Source: Mycolicibacterium pulveris (lineage in GTDB: Bacteria; Actinomycetota; Actinomycetes; Mycobacteriales; Mycobacteriaceae). Taken from it: 64,000 nucleotides of DNA. The notes below the pieces were generated by a model. It was not told where the DNA came from and did no database searches. It was given only the letters and a program-made list of their open reading frames with translations. Both the position numbers and the translations under genes were made by a program. Location: contig NZ_AP022599.1 of the NCBI RefSeq assembly GCF_010725725.1, positions 4,836,001 through 4,900,000 of the forward strand. Reading direction: 5' to 3'. Of this stretch, positions 30,702 to 39,667 are shown one piece after another (the first letter of the stretch is position 1; every line of letters begins with the position of its first letter).

Positions 30702-31000
30702 GAGATCGGGTGGTGGACGGTGACGAGCTTGGTGCCGTCCGGAAACGTCGCCTCCACCTGGACGTCGTCGAGCATCTCGGGCACCCCTTCCATGACATCG
30801 TCTCGGCGCAGGACCTCACGACCGCTGACCATGAGCTCCGCGACCGTGCGCCCGTCGCGGGCCCCCTCGAGGATGTGGTCGGTGATCACGGCGACCGCTT
30901 CGGGGTGGTTGAGCTTGAGGCCGCGGGCCTGTCGGCGCCGCGCCAACTCGGCGGCGTAGGACAGCAGCAGCAGATCCTGCTCATGCGGTGTCAAACGCAT
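30698..31000 (-). CDS. ureA: Urease gamma subunit
   Basis: A 100-residue urease subunit, first gene of the ureABCFGD operon. It has the family text [39 protein letters not shown] and ends [22 protein letters not shown]. The ATG at 31000 gives the universal UreA start; the frame extends to 31042 but the extra residues do not fit. No clear Shine-Dalgarno sequence precedes it. The thioesterase gene ends 54 bases upstream on the same strand, so a shared transcript is possible. Confidence 0.94.
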   Translation of the reverse strand: MRLTPHEQDLLLLSYAAELARRRQARGLKLNHPEAVAVITDHILEGARDGRTVAELMVSGREVLRRDDVMEGVPEMLDDVQVEATFPDGTKLVTVHHPIS

Positions 31001-31054
31001 AGTCGGCGATATTGCCATGCCGCGCACGGGAAGGCAGCGCAAGCAATGCGGTTG

Positions 31055-31459
31055 TTACTGCGCAGGCATGTTCTGCAGGCGCACCTGGCCGAGGGCGACG
31101 ACACGGTCGTTGTCGTCGGTGATCGTGATCTGCCACAGCTGCTGACGCCGACCGCGGTGGATCGGGGTGGACACCGCCGTGACCGTGCCCGAGGAGATCG
31201 CACGCAGAAAATCGGTGTTGTTGTTGACCCCGACCACGTCCCCGCCGCCGTGCTCGGTGAGCCAGAGGTGGCCGGACACGCTGGCCAGGCTCTCGATGAT
31301 CGAGCAGTACACCCCGCCGTGCACGATGCCCGCCGGTTGCAGCAGCCTGTCGTCGATGGTCAGCTGCGCGGTCCCGCCGTCGGGGGTGAGCTCGAGGAAT
31401 TTCAGGCCGAGTTCGTTGTCGAATCCCTTGCCGAGTTCGGCCGGTACGTCGGTGGTCAC
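31055..31459 (-). CDS. Hotdog-fold thioesterase (PaaI type)
   Basis: A 134-residue hotdog thioesterase of the PaaI family, cleaving acyl-CoA or aryl-CoA thioesters. Family features are LLQPAGIVHGGVYCSIIESLASVSG, with the HGG turn, and NNNTDFLRAISSGTVTAVSTPIHRGRRQQLWQITI. The start is probably the GTG at 31459 (MTTDVPAELGKGF). A longer frame to 31579 runs through the hairpin of the upstream sRNA and is rejected. M. tuberculosis Rv1847 is the counterpart and lies next to the ncRv11846 (MrsI) RNA gene in that genome. Confidence 0.85.
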   Translation of the reverse strand: MTTDVPAELGKGFDNELGLKFLELTPDGGTAQLTIDDRLLQPAGIVHGGVYCSIIESLASVSGHLWLTEHGGGDVVGVNNNTDFLRAISSGTVTAVSTPIHRGRRQQLWQITITDDNDRVVALGQVRLQNMPAQ

Positions 31460-31519
31460 GCGATCGTGTCTACACGTTTGCGTCGCCGCGCCGCCCGCAG
31501 GGGGCGGCCGGTGCGGGAA

Positions 31520-31627
31520 ATCAGACGGGCCCCGCACCAGGCGGTGCGGGGCCCGTCCTTCGTGTGGACCGGGAGTCACTGCAGCCCTCAGGACTCCGGC
31601 GCGGTCCGGTGGTTGTCCGGTGTTCCG
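31520..31627 (-). ncRNA. mrsI: Candidate iron-responsive small RNA MrsI
   Basis: A predicted RNA of about 105 bases. A TATTAT -10 element at 31634-31639 overlaps an IdeR-like box (31637-31655), placing the start near 31627. The RNA can form a stem-loop from GGACCG/CGGTCC and GGAGTC/GACTCC with a 14-base loop. It ends in a perfect 15-bp hairpin (31524-31538 with 31543-31557, 4-base loop) followed by TGATTTC. In M. tuberculosis the iron-sparing sRNA MrsI (ncRv11846) is IdeR-controlled and sits at the same place and orientation, beside Rv1847. Identity rests on this synteny and layout; the sequence was not compared. Confidence 0.72.
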
Positions 31628-31636
31628 CCGCTAATA

Positions 31637-31655
31637 ATAGGCAAGGCTATCCTAA
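31637..31655 (-). promoter_or_regulatory. IdeR-like iron box of the MrsI-like RNA
   Basis: The 19-base site ATAGGCAAGGCTATCCTAA matches the IdeR consensus TTAGGTTAGGCTAACCTAA at 15 positions. It overlaps the TATTAT -10 on the minus strand and also covers the stop codon of the upstream FhuF-like gene. Bound Fe-IdeR would block transcription when iron is plentiful. Confidence 0.7.
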
Positions 31656-32437
31656 TTCAGCAAGACCTTCGTCGCGGCAATGCGGGACGTTCCGCGCACC
31701 GGCAAGCCGAAGCCGACGAACGCGTCGAGCACGGCCTGGCTGCGTTGCATGCTGGTGAGTTCGCTGCACCCGGCGAGCAGTGGCATCAGGGTCGCCGCGC
31801 TGACCACGGCCGTCCCGACGGCGTGCCACATCGACGCGATCGACATCGCTCCCCCGCTCACGTCGGCCAGCTTGGTGAACAGCGGCTCGAGAGCGCGGTG
31901 GCTGCGGTGGGCGATCCACGTCGTCAGCGCCGCCTCGCTGGGCAGCGCCACGATCCCGTCACGCGCGGGGTTGGTCACCCGCATGGCCCGGCGGTCGGCG
32001 AAGAACGGATCGTCCGGCAGGGCCCGCAGCGTCGGGTCCACGACGCCGACCCAGTCGACGGCGCCTTCGGAATCGACGTGCACCCACAGGTTTTCCAGGC
32101 CGGTGTCCCATGCGCGCGCCTCCAGCACGACGAGCGGGATGACCCGTCCCACGACGACGTGGGCGAACGTGGCCGCCAACTGCTGGGCCACCGCGATCGG
32201 GCTGTCGGTTTCCTCGATGCCGATTTCGAACATGGTTTGCAGGCGGTCGGTGGTCAACACCTCGGTGAGCGGCCACCATCGCCGCCGCGAGAGGTCACCC
32301 ATCACGGCGACGCCATAGACTCGCGGGCATTCGGGGTAGAGCTCGCGCAGGCGTCGGCTCGATTCGTGCAGGGGCAGCGGTCGCTTGATCGCCATGCTGG
32401 CGATGAGCGGATCGTCGACCGCGACTGTCATGCGCAC
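31652..32437 (-). CDS. Iron-box-controlled protein, FhuF/siderophore-reductase-like
   Basis: A 261-residue protein that I place tentatively in the FhuF-like ferric reductase group, from segments such as PRVYGVAVMGDLSRRRWWPLTEV, VIPLVVLEARAWDTGLENLWVHVD and ALEPLFTKLADVSGGAMSIASMWHAVGTAVVSAA. The C-terminal cysteine cluster that binds 2Fe-2S in FhuF is absent; the protein ends GTSRIAATKVLLN. It could be a degenerate reductase or a binding protein. The start follows a good GGGAGG. An IdeR-like box overlaps the -10, so expression in iron starvation is likely. It lies between the thioesterase and blaI, where I recall no such gene in M. tuberculosis. Confidence 0.6.
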   Translation of the reverse strand: MRMTVAVDDPLIASMAIKRPLPLHESSRRLRELYPECPRVYGVAVMGDLSRRRWWPLTEVLTTDRLQTMFEIGIEETDSPIAVAQQLAATFAHVVVGRVIPLVVLEARAWDTGLENLWVHVDSEGAVDWVGVVDPTLRALPDDPFFADRRAMRVTNPARDGIVALPSEAALTTWIAHRSHRALEPLFTKLADVSGGAMSIASMWHAVGTAVVSAATLMPLLAGCSELTSMQRSQAVLDAFVGFGLPVRGTSRIAATKVLLN

Positions 32438-32451
32438 CTCCCGATGTCTAC

Positions 32452-32470
32452 TTAGGTTAGGCTTACTATA
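32452..32470 (-). promoter_or_regulatory. IdeR-like iron box and promoter of the FhuF-like gene
   Basis: The site TTAGGTTAGGCTTACTATA matches the IdeR consensus at 15 of 19 positions, with one half perfect. On the minus strand the end of the site reads TATAGT, a good -10 hexamer, 27 bases before the ATG. The operator therefore covers the promoter, the usual arrangement for iron repression. Confidence 0.75.
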
Positions 32471-32609
32471 GTCCTATGCGTGATCAGGGCCAGACCGTGT
32501 GACTGGAGTCACAGGCCGGCGAGAACCAGGCAAGAACCGGTGGTGAGCGACGCCGCAGAGGTTCAACGGCGGCCGCGGGTGGCGGCCCCGCCATAGGGAT
32601 ACGACGCAC

Positions 32610-32631
32610 CGTAGTAAAGCCGTAGTAAGCT
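32610..32631 (+). promoter_or_regulatory. Direct-repeat operator and -10 of blaI
   Basis: Two copies of CGTAGTAA at 32610 and 32621 are spaced 11 bases apart, about one helical turn. The second runs into TAAGCT (32626-32631), a -10-like hexamer upstream of blaI. A repressor bound here would occlude the promoter, consistent with autorepression by BlaI. The GTAGTA core resembles known BlaI half-sites, though this is from memory. Confidence 0.5.
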
Positions 32632-32662
32632 GGATCAGCAGTCTCTAGGAGAGAACATTCGC

Positions 32663-33079
32663 ATGGCCAAATTGACGCGTCTGGGGGACCTTGAACGCGA
32701 GGTGATGGACCATCTGTGGTCCGCGCCGGAGCCCCAGACCGTGCGGCAGGTCCACGAGGCCCTGTCGGCGCGGCGCGACCTGGCCTACACCACGATCATG
32801 ACCGTGCTGCAGCGGCTCGCGAAGAAGAACTTGGTGGTCCAGCACCGCGACGATCGTGCCCACCGCTACGCACCCACGCACGGCCGTGACGAACTGGTCG
32901 CCGGCCTGATGGTCGATGCGCTCGACCAGGCGGCGGACTCGGGAAGCCGCGAGGCCGCGCTCGTCCACTTCGTCGAGCGGGTCGGCGCCGACGAGGCCGC
33001 GGCGTTGCGTCGTGCGCTGGCCGATCTGGAAAGCAAGGACCGCATTCCTCCGGTCACTGGCCATTCAGGCACCGACTGA
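32663..33079 (+). CDS. blaI: BlaI/MecI-family transcriptional repressor
   Basis: A 138-residue winged-helix repressor of the BlaI/MecI/CopY family. The N-terminal DNA-binding domain has LGDLEREVMDHLWSAPEPQTVRQVHEAL and LAYTTIMTVLQRLAKKNLVVQHRDDRAHRYAPT. The C-terminal helices (LVAGLMVDALDQAADSGSREAALVHFVERV) form the dimer. In M. tuberculosis the homologue Rv1846c represses the beta-lactamase gene blaC, its own operon and ATP-synthase-linked genes in response to beta-lactams. The ATG follows GGAGAG. It is paired with the M56 peptidase 14 bases downstream. No beta-lactamase gene is in the window. Confidence 0.92.
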   Translation: MAKLTRLGDLEREVMDHLWSAPEPQTVRQVHEALSARRDLAYTTIMTVLQRLAKKNLVVQHRDDRAHRYAPTHGRDELVAGLMVDALDQAADSGSREAALVHFVERVGADEAAALRRALADLESKDRIPPVTGHSGTD

Positions 33080-33093
33080 GGGAGACTGACGGC

Positions 33094-34038
33094 GTGTCCG
33101 CGCTGGCCTTCACCGTCATGGCGCTGGTCCTGTCCGGACCAGTGCCTGCCGTGCTGGCCAGGGCGGCATGGCCGATGCGTGCGCCACGGGCCGCCATCGT
33201 GCTGTGGCAGGCGATCGCGCTCGCGGCCGTGCTGTCCGCGTTCTCCGCGGGCATCGCCATCGCCAGCCGGCTCTTCGCGCCCGGGCCCGACGGCCGACCG
33301 ACGGCTTACATCTTCAGCGAAATCGATGCGCTGGGTTGGCCGGTGTGGACCGCGTACGTGGTGGTCTTCGCGCTGACCCTGGTGATCGGCGCGCGTCTGG
33401 CCCTGGCCGTGCTGCAGGTCGCCATCGCCACCCGACGCCGTCGCGCACACCACCGCATGGTCGTCGACCTGGTCGGTAAGTCCCAGAGGTGCCACCACCT
33501 GCCGGCAGGAGGCTACGGGCTGCGCATCTTGGACGTGGACCAGCCGCTGGCCTACTGCCTGCCGGGCGTGCGCAGCCGGGTGGTGGTCAGCGAGGGCACG
33601 CTGACGGCGTTGGCGGACAACGAGTTCGCCGCGATCCTGTCCCATGAGCGCGCCCACCTGCGGGCCCGCCACGACCTCGTGCTGGAGATGTTCACCGCCG
33701 TGCACGCCGCGTTCCCCCGGTTCGTCCGCAGCGCCAGCGCGCTGGGCGCCGTCCGGCTGCTGATCGAAATGCTGGCCGACGACGCCGCGGTGCGCACCGC
33801 CGGCCCCACCCCCCTGGCGCGGGCGCTGGTCGCCTGCGCGGGCGGGCCCACCCCGTCGGGTGCCCTGGCCGCGGGTGGGCCGACTACGCTGCTGCGCGTG
33901 CGCCGCCTGGCAGGGCGGGGCAACAGCGTGGTGCTGGGCATGGCGGCATATCTGGCCGCGGCGGCCGTGTTGGTCGTACCGACCTATGCGGTGGCGCTGC
34001 CCTGGCTGACCGAACTGCACCGGCTCTTCACCGCATAG
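33094..34038 (+). CDS. M56-family membrane metallopeptidase, BlaR-like
   Basis: A 314-residue membrane protein with helices near residues 1-20, 25-50, 85-110 and 280-305. The cytosolic zinc peptidase motif is HERAH at 184-188 (ILSHERAHLRARHD). It resembles the protease half of BlaR1 but lacks the extracellular penicillin-binding sensor domain, like M. tuberculosis Rv1845c. It presumably inactivates BlaI after a signal sensed some other way. It starts at a GTG just after blaI and is almost certainly co-transcribed. Confidence 0.88.
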   Translation: MSALAFTVMALVLSGPVPAVLARAAWPMRAPRAAIVLWQAIALAAVLSAFSAGIAIASRLFAPGPDGRPTAYIFSEIDALGWPVWTAYVVVFALTLVIGARLALAVLQVAIATRRRRAHHRMVVDLVGKSQRCHHLPAGGYGLRILDVDQPLAYCLPGVRSRVVVSEGTLTALADNEFAAILSHERAHLRARHDLVLEMFTAVHAAFPRFVRSASALGAVRLLIEMLADDAAVRTAGPTPLARALVACAGGPTPSGALAAGGPTTLLRVRRLAGRGNSVVLGMAAYLAAAAVLVVPTYAVALPWLTELHRLFTA

Positions 34039-34107
34039 GGACGCATCGGGCCACATCAGACCCCAGGAATGCGTTGCTCCACAACAAAACAACGAAAGGC
34101 TGCCCGG

Positions 34108-35571
34108 ATGAGCTCTGACGACACTGCCTCCACCACCGGTACCGCTCAGATCGGGGTCACCGGCCTCGCCGTGATGGGCTCGAACATCGCGCGCAACTTC
34201 GCCCGGCACGGATACACGGTCGCGCTGCACAACCGTTCCGTGGCCAAGACCGATGCGCTGCTGGCCGAGCACGGCTCCGAAGGCAAGTTCGTCCGCAGCG
34301 AGACCATCGCCGAATTCCTTGACGCGCTGGAGAAGCCGCGCCGGGTGTTGATCATGGTCAAGGCCGGAGAGGCGACCGACGCGGTGATCAACGAGCTCGC
34401 CGACGCGATGGAGGACGGCGACATCATCATCGACGGCGGCAACGCGCTCTACACCGACACCATCCGGCGGGAGAAGGCGATGCGCGAGCGCGGCCTGCAC
34501 TTCGTCGGCGCGGGTATCTCCGGCGGTGAGGAAGGCGCGCTCAACGGGCCGTCGATCATGCCGGGCGGCCCGAAGGAGTCCTACGACAGCCTCGGGCCGC
34601 TGCTCGAGGAGATCTCCGCGCACGTCGACGGCGTGCCGTGCTGCACCCACATCGGGCCTGACGGGGCCGGGCATTTCGTGAAGATGGTGCACAACGGCAT
34701 CGAGTACTCCGACATGCAGCTCATCGGGGAGGCCTACCAGCTGCTACGCGACGGGCTGGGCAGGTCCGCGGGCGAGATCGCCGACGTGTTCGACGAATGG
34801 AACTCCGGTGACCTGGACAGCTTCCTGGTCGAGATCACCGCGAAGGTGCTGCGCCAGGTCGACGCCAAGACCGGCAAGCCGCTGGTCGACGTCATCGTCG
34901 ACGAGGCCGAGCAGAAGGGCACCGGCCGCTGGACGGTGAAGTCCGCGCTCGATCTGGGTGTGCCGGTGACCGGCATCGCCGAGGCGGTGTTCGCCCGCGC
35001 CCTTTCGGGTTCGGTCGCCCAGCGACGTGCCACCACCGGGCTGGCCGCCGGTGAGCTGGGTGAAAGGCCCAGCGACGCAGCCCAGTTCACCGAGGATGTG
35101 CGCCAGGCGCTGTACGCGTCGAAGATCGTCGCCTACGCGCAGGGCTTCAACCAGATCCAGGCAGGCAGCGCCGAGCACAACTGGAACATCAACCCCGGCG
35201 ATCTGGCCACGATCTGGCGCGGCGGCTGCATCATCCGGGCCAAGTTCCTCAATCGGATCAAGGACGCCTACGACACCGATCCCGACCTGGCCACGCTTAT
35301 CGCCGCGCCCTACTTCCGCAGCGCGGTCGAGTCGGCGATCGACAGCTGGCGTCGCGTCGTGGTCACCGCCACCCGGCTCGGCATCCCGATCCCCGGGTTC
35401 TCCTCGGCGTTGTCCTACTACGACGCGCTGCGCACCGAGCGGCTGCCCGCGGCGTTGATCCAGGGTCTGCGCGACTACTTCGGCGCCCACACCTACGCGC
35501 GCATCGACGCCGACCGCGACAAGAAGTTCCACACCCTGTGGAGCGGCGACCGTACCGAGGTCGAGGCATGA
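34108..35571 (+). CDS. gnd1: 6-phosphogluconate dehydrogenase, decarboxylating
   Basis: A 487-residue enzyme of the oxidative pentose phosphate pathway, converting 6-phosphogluconate to ribulose 5-phosphate and CO2 with NADP. The nucleotide-binding start is IGVTGLAVMGSNIARNFARHGYTVALHNRS. The catalytic region is GPSIMPGG and HFVKMVHNGIEYSDMQLIGEAY, with the Lys/Asn pair intact. The ATG at 34108 gives the usual length; an upstream in-frame ATG at 34069 is unlikely. Equivalent to M. tuberculosis Rv1844c. Confidence 0.95.
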   Translation: MSSDDTASTTGTAQIGVTGLAVMGSNIARNFARHGYTVALHNRSVAKTDALLAEHGSEGKFVRSETIAEFLDALEKPRRVLIMVKAGEATDAVINELADAMEDGDIIIDGGNALYTDTIRREKAMRERGLHFVGAGISGGEEGALNGPSIMPGGPKESYDSLGPLLEEISAHVDGVPCCTHIGPDGAGHFVKMVHNGIEYSDMQLIGEAYQLLRDGLGRSAGEIADVFDEWNSGDLDSFLVEITAKVLRQVDAKTGKPLVDVIVDEAEQKGTGRWTVKSALDLGVPVTGIAEAVFARALSGSVAQRRATTGLAAGELGERPSDAAQFTEDVRQALYASKIVAYAQGFNQIQAGSAEHNWNINPGDLATIWRGGCIIRAKFLNRIKDAYDTDPDLATLIAAPYFRSAVESAIDSWRRVVVTATRLGIPIPGFSSALSYYDALRTERLPAALIQGLRDYFGAHTYARIDADRDKKFHTLWSGDRTEVEA

Positions 35572-37065
<1,494 letters not shown>

Positions 37066-37131
37066 CCCGGCGACACCGCGATCACCCGCTACGATGATCT
37101 CCTCAGCACTCGTCTACTCGAAAGGGAACCC

Positions 37132-37260
37132 GTGCCGCAGGCACCCGTCGAGGCCGTGAGTTTGTCGGCCGAGCGGCCCGGTCACGAGCCTTCCGACGCC
37201 GAGCCCTCTTCTAGCCGGCCGGGCACCAGGCCCGGCGATCCCGAGGCGAGGCGGCGATGA
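37132..37260 (+). CDS. Possible 42-residue coupled ORF before the CorC-like pair
   Basis: A GTG at 37132, preceded by AAAGGGAA, opens a 42-codon frame. Its TGA overlaps the ATG of the following membrane protein gene as ATGA. The product ([11 protein letters not shown] start, [10 protein letters not shown] end) is Pro/Ser/Arg-rich and polar, with no signal peptide or known motif. A TACGAT -10-like hexamer lies near 37090. It may be a real small protein or a leader whose translation feeds ribosomes to the next gene. The frame is short and GC-rich, so it may also be chance. Confidence 0.4.
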   Translation: MPQAPVEAVSLSAERPGHEPSDAEPSSSRPGTRPGDPEARRR

Positions 37261-38615
37261 GCCTCGCGATGTCGCTGCTGCTGATAGCGGCGATCATTCT
37301 GCTGACGGCCGGAACCGCGGTGTTCGTGGCCGCCGAGTTCTCGTTGACCGCGCTGGAGCGCAGCACCGTCGAGGCCAACGCGCGCACCGGTGACCGCCGC
37401 GACCAGATGGTGCGGCGCGCACATCGCACGCTGTCGTTTCAGCTCTCCGGTGCCCAGGTCGGCATCTCGATCACCACGCTGGCCACCGGCTACCTGGCCG
37501 AGCCGGTCATCGGCCAGATGATCCAGCCCGGGCTGGACGCGCTGGGTGTGCCGGCGGGCCTGTCCCCCGGCATCGCGCTGTTCTTCGCCGTCGTCATCGC
37601 GACCTCGCTGTCGATGGTGTTCGGCGAGCTGGTGCCCAAGAACCTCGCCGTGGCCCGGCCGGTGCCCACGGCCCGGTGGTCGGCGGGCCCGCAGCTGCTG
37701 TTCTCGGCGCTGTTCACCCCGCTGATCCGGATCACCAACGGCACCGCCAACTGGATTCTGCGCCGGCTGGGCATCGAGCCCGCCGAGGAACTGCGGTCGG
37801 CCCGCTCGGCCCAGGAACTGGTCTCGCTGGTGCGCAACTCCGCGCGCAGCGGCGCGCTGGACCCGGTGACCGCGCTTCTGGTCGACCGCTCGCTGCAGTT
37901 CGGCGACCGCACCGCCGAGGAGCTCATGACACCGCGGTCGAAGATCGAAGCGCTCGACGCCGACGACACCGTCGCAGACCTGGCCGGCGTCGCCATCAAG
38001 ACCGGCTTCTCGCGGTTCCCGATCGTGCGGGGCGATCTCGACGAGACCATCGGCATCGTGCACATCAAGCAGGTGTTCGAGGTGTCGACGGAAAAACGCG
38101 CCAGCACCCGTCTCGCGGCACTGGCGGTGCCGGTGGCCAAGGTGCCGTCGACGCTCGACGGGGACTCGCTGATGACCCAGATCCGCGCCAACGGGTTGCA
38201 GACCGCGCTGGTGGTCGACGAATACGGCGGCACCGCGGGCATGGTCACCGTCGAGGACCTGATCGAAGAGATCGTCGGCGACGTCCGCGACGAGCACGAC
38301 GTCGAAGCGCCCAACGTCGTACCCGCCGGGCGGGGCTGGCAGGTGTCGGGGTTGCTGCGCATCGACGAGGTCGCCGGTGCGACCAACTTCCGCGCCCCCG
38401 AAGGCGACTACGAGACGATCGGCGGCTTGGTGCTCGAACGGCTCGGGCACATCCCCGACGAGGGTGAATCGGTGGAGCTCACCGCGTTCGACCCCGACGG
38501 TGTGGTGGAGGATCCGGTGTGCTGGCTGGCCACCGTCCTGAAAATGGACGGCCGCCGCATCGACCTGCTCGAACTGACCGAGCTGGGCCGGCGCAGCGAC
38601 AGCGAGGAGACCTGA
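37257..38615 (+). CDS. CNNM/CorC-family membrane protein with CBS domains
   Basis: A 452-residue protein of the CNNM/HlyC-CorC family (once called hemolysin-like, TlyC). An N-terminal DUF21 membrane domain (about 1-195) opens [34 protein letters not shown] pair follows (about 215-335, [19 protein letters not shown] and [23 protein letters not shown]). A C-terminal CorC_HlyC domain ends the protein. Members are linked to magnesium or other ion transport. The TGA overlaps the next ATG as TGATG, so the two CNNM proteins are made together and may form a heterodimer. Equivalent to M. tuberculosis Rv1842c. Confidence 0.88.
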   Translation: MSLAMSLLLIAAIILLTAGTAVFVAAEFSLTALERSTVEANARTGDRRDQMVRRAHRTLSFQLSGAQVGISITTLATGYLAEPVIGQMIQPGLDALGVPAGLSPGIALFFAVVIATSLSMVFGELVPKNLAVARPVPTARWSAGPQLLFSALFTPLIRITNGTANWILRRLGIEPAEELRSARSAQELVSLVRNSARSGALDPVTALLVDRSLQFGDRTAEELMTPRSKIEALDADDTVADLAGVAIKTGFSRFPIVRGDLDETIGIVHIKQVFEVSTEKRASTRLAALAVPVAKVPSTLDGDSLMTQIRANGLQTALVVDEYGGTAGMVTVEDLIEEIVGDVRDEHDVEAPNVVPAGRGWQVSGLLRIDEVAGATNFRAPEGDYETIGGLVLERLGHIPDEGESVELTAFDPDGVVEDPVCWLATVLKMDGRRIDLLELTELGRRSDSEET

Positions 38616-39667
38616 TGGGCGACTTGTTCGGGGTGCTCCTGACGATCGTGCTGCTCGGCGCGAACGCGTTCTTCGTCGCCTCGGAGTTCGCGCTGATCTC
38701 CGCGCGCCGCGACCGGCTCGAAGCGCTCGCAGAGAACGGCAAGAAGAGCGCGGTCACCGTGATCAGGGCCGGCGAGCACCTGTCGTTGATGCTGGCCGGC
38801 TCACAGCTCGGCATCACGATCTGCTCGATCCTGCTCGGTCGCGTCGGCGAGCCGGCCGTCGCCCACCTGCTGGAGAAACCGTTCGACCTGATCGGGATCT
38901 CCGACGCGGTGCTGCACACCGTGTCGTTCGTCGTCGCGCTCGGCATCGTCGTCACCCTGCACGTGCTGCTCGGCGAGATGGTGCCGAAGAACATCGCGAT
39001 CGCGGGCCCGGAGACCACCGCCATGTTGCTGATCCCCACCTACCTGGTGTGGATCCGGATGGCCAGGCCGCTCATCGCGTTCTACAACTGGTGCGCCAAC
39101 ATGACGCTGCGCGCATTCCGGGTGCAGCCCAAGGACGAACTCGACGTCACGGTCTCGACCGTCGAACTGTCGGAGATGATCGCCGAGTCGGTGTCGGAGG
39201 GGCTGCTCGACCCCGAGGAACACAGCCGGCTCACCCGCGCCCTGCAGATCCGCAACCGGGTGGTCAACGACGTCGCCGTGCCGCTGCGCGAAATCCGGGC
39301 GGTGCCGGTGGCCCGTGAGGGTGCGGGACCCACCGTCGGCGCCATCGAGGACGCGTTGACCCAAACCGGCTACTCGCGGTTCCCGGTCATCGACACCACC
39401 GGCAACTACCTCGGCTACCTGCACATCAAGGACGTGTTGCCGCTGGTCAGCGACCCCGACGCGGTGCTCGACGCCGCGATGGTGCGGCCGCTGCCGCGGG
39501 TGCCCGCGACGCTGCCGCTGCCCGACGCGCTGTCGCGGCTGCGGCGCCGCAACGCCCATCTCGCCTTGGTCACCGACCGCGACGGCACCGTGTCGGCGAT
39601 GGTGGCGCTGGAGGATCTGGTCGAGGACCTGGTCGGCACCGTGCGCGACGGGACGCACCGTGTTTGA
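38615..39667 (+). CDS. Second CNNM/CorC-family membrane protein
   Basis: A 350-residue companion of the preceding protein, with the same DUF21 membrane domain (GANAFFVASEFALISARRDRLEAL, LHVLLGEMVPKNIAIAGPETTA) and a CBS pair (about 215-340, TQTGYSRFPVIDTTGNYLGYLHIKDVLPLV). It lacks the C-terminal CorC_HlyC domain and ends right after the CBS region with LVEDLVGTVRDGTHRV. Loss of that domain in one partner is typical of paired CNNM genes. Its end overlaps the next gene by eight bases. Equivalent to M. tuberculosis Rv1841c. Confidence 0.86.
   Translation: MGDLFGVLLTIVLLGANAFFVASEFALISARRDRLEALAENGKKSAVTVIRAGEHLSLMLAGSQLGITICSILLGRVGEPAVAHLLEKPFDLIGISDAVLHTVSFVVALGIVVTLHVLLGEMVPKNIAIAGPETTAMLLIPTYLVWIRMARPLIAFYNWCANMTLRAFRVQPKDELDVTVSTVELSEMIAESVSEGLLDPEEHSRLTRALQIRNRVVNDVAVPLREIRAVPVAREGAGPTVGAIEDALTQTGYSRFPVIDTTGNYLGYLHIKDVLPLVSDPDAVLDAAMVRPLPRVPATLPLPDALSRLRRRNAHLALVTDRDGTVSAMVALEDLVEDLVGTVRDGTHRV

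Noticed and set aside
31460..31579. N-terminal extension of the thioesterase
   Set aside because: The extension would be translated through the sRNA terminator hairpin, and its Pro/His/Arg-rich sequence does not resemble a hotdog domain.
31564..31758. Small plus-strand frame next to the second IdeR box
   Set aside because: Arg/Ser-rich with no ribosome site, and it runs antisense into the FhuF-like gene. The box is better explained by the minus-strand sRNA promoter.
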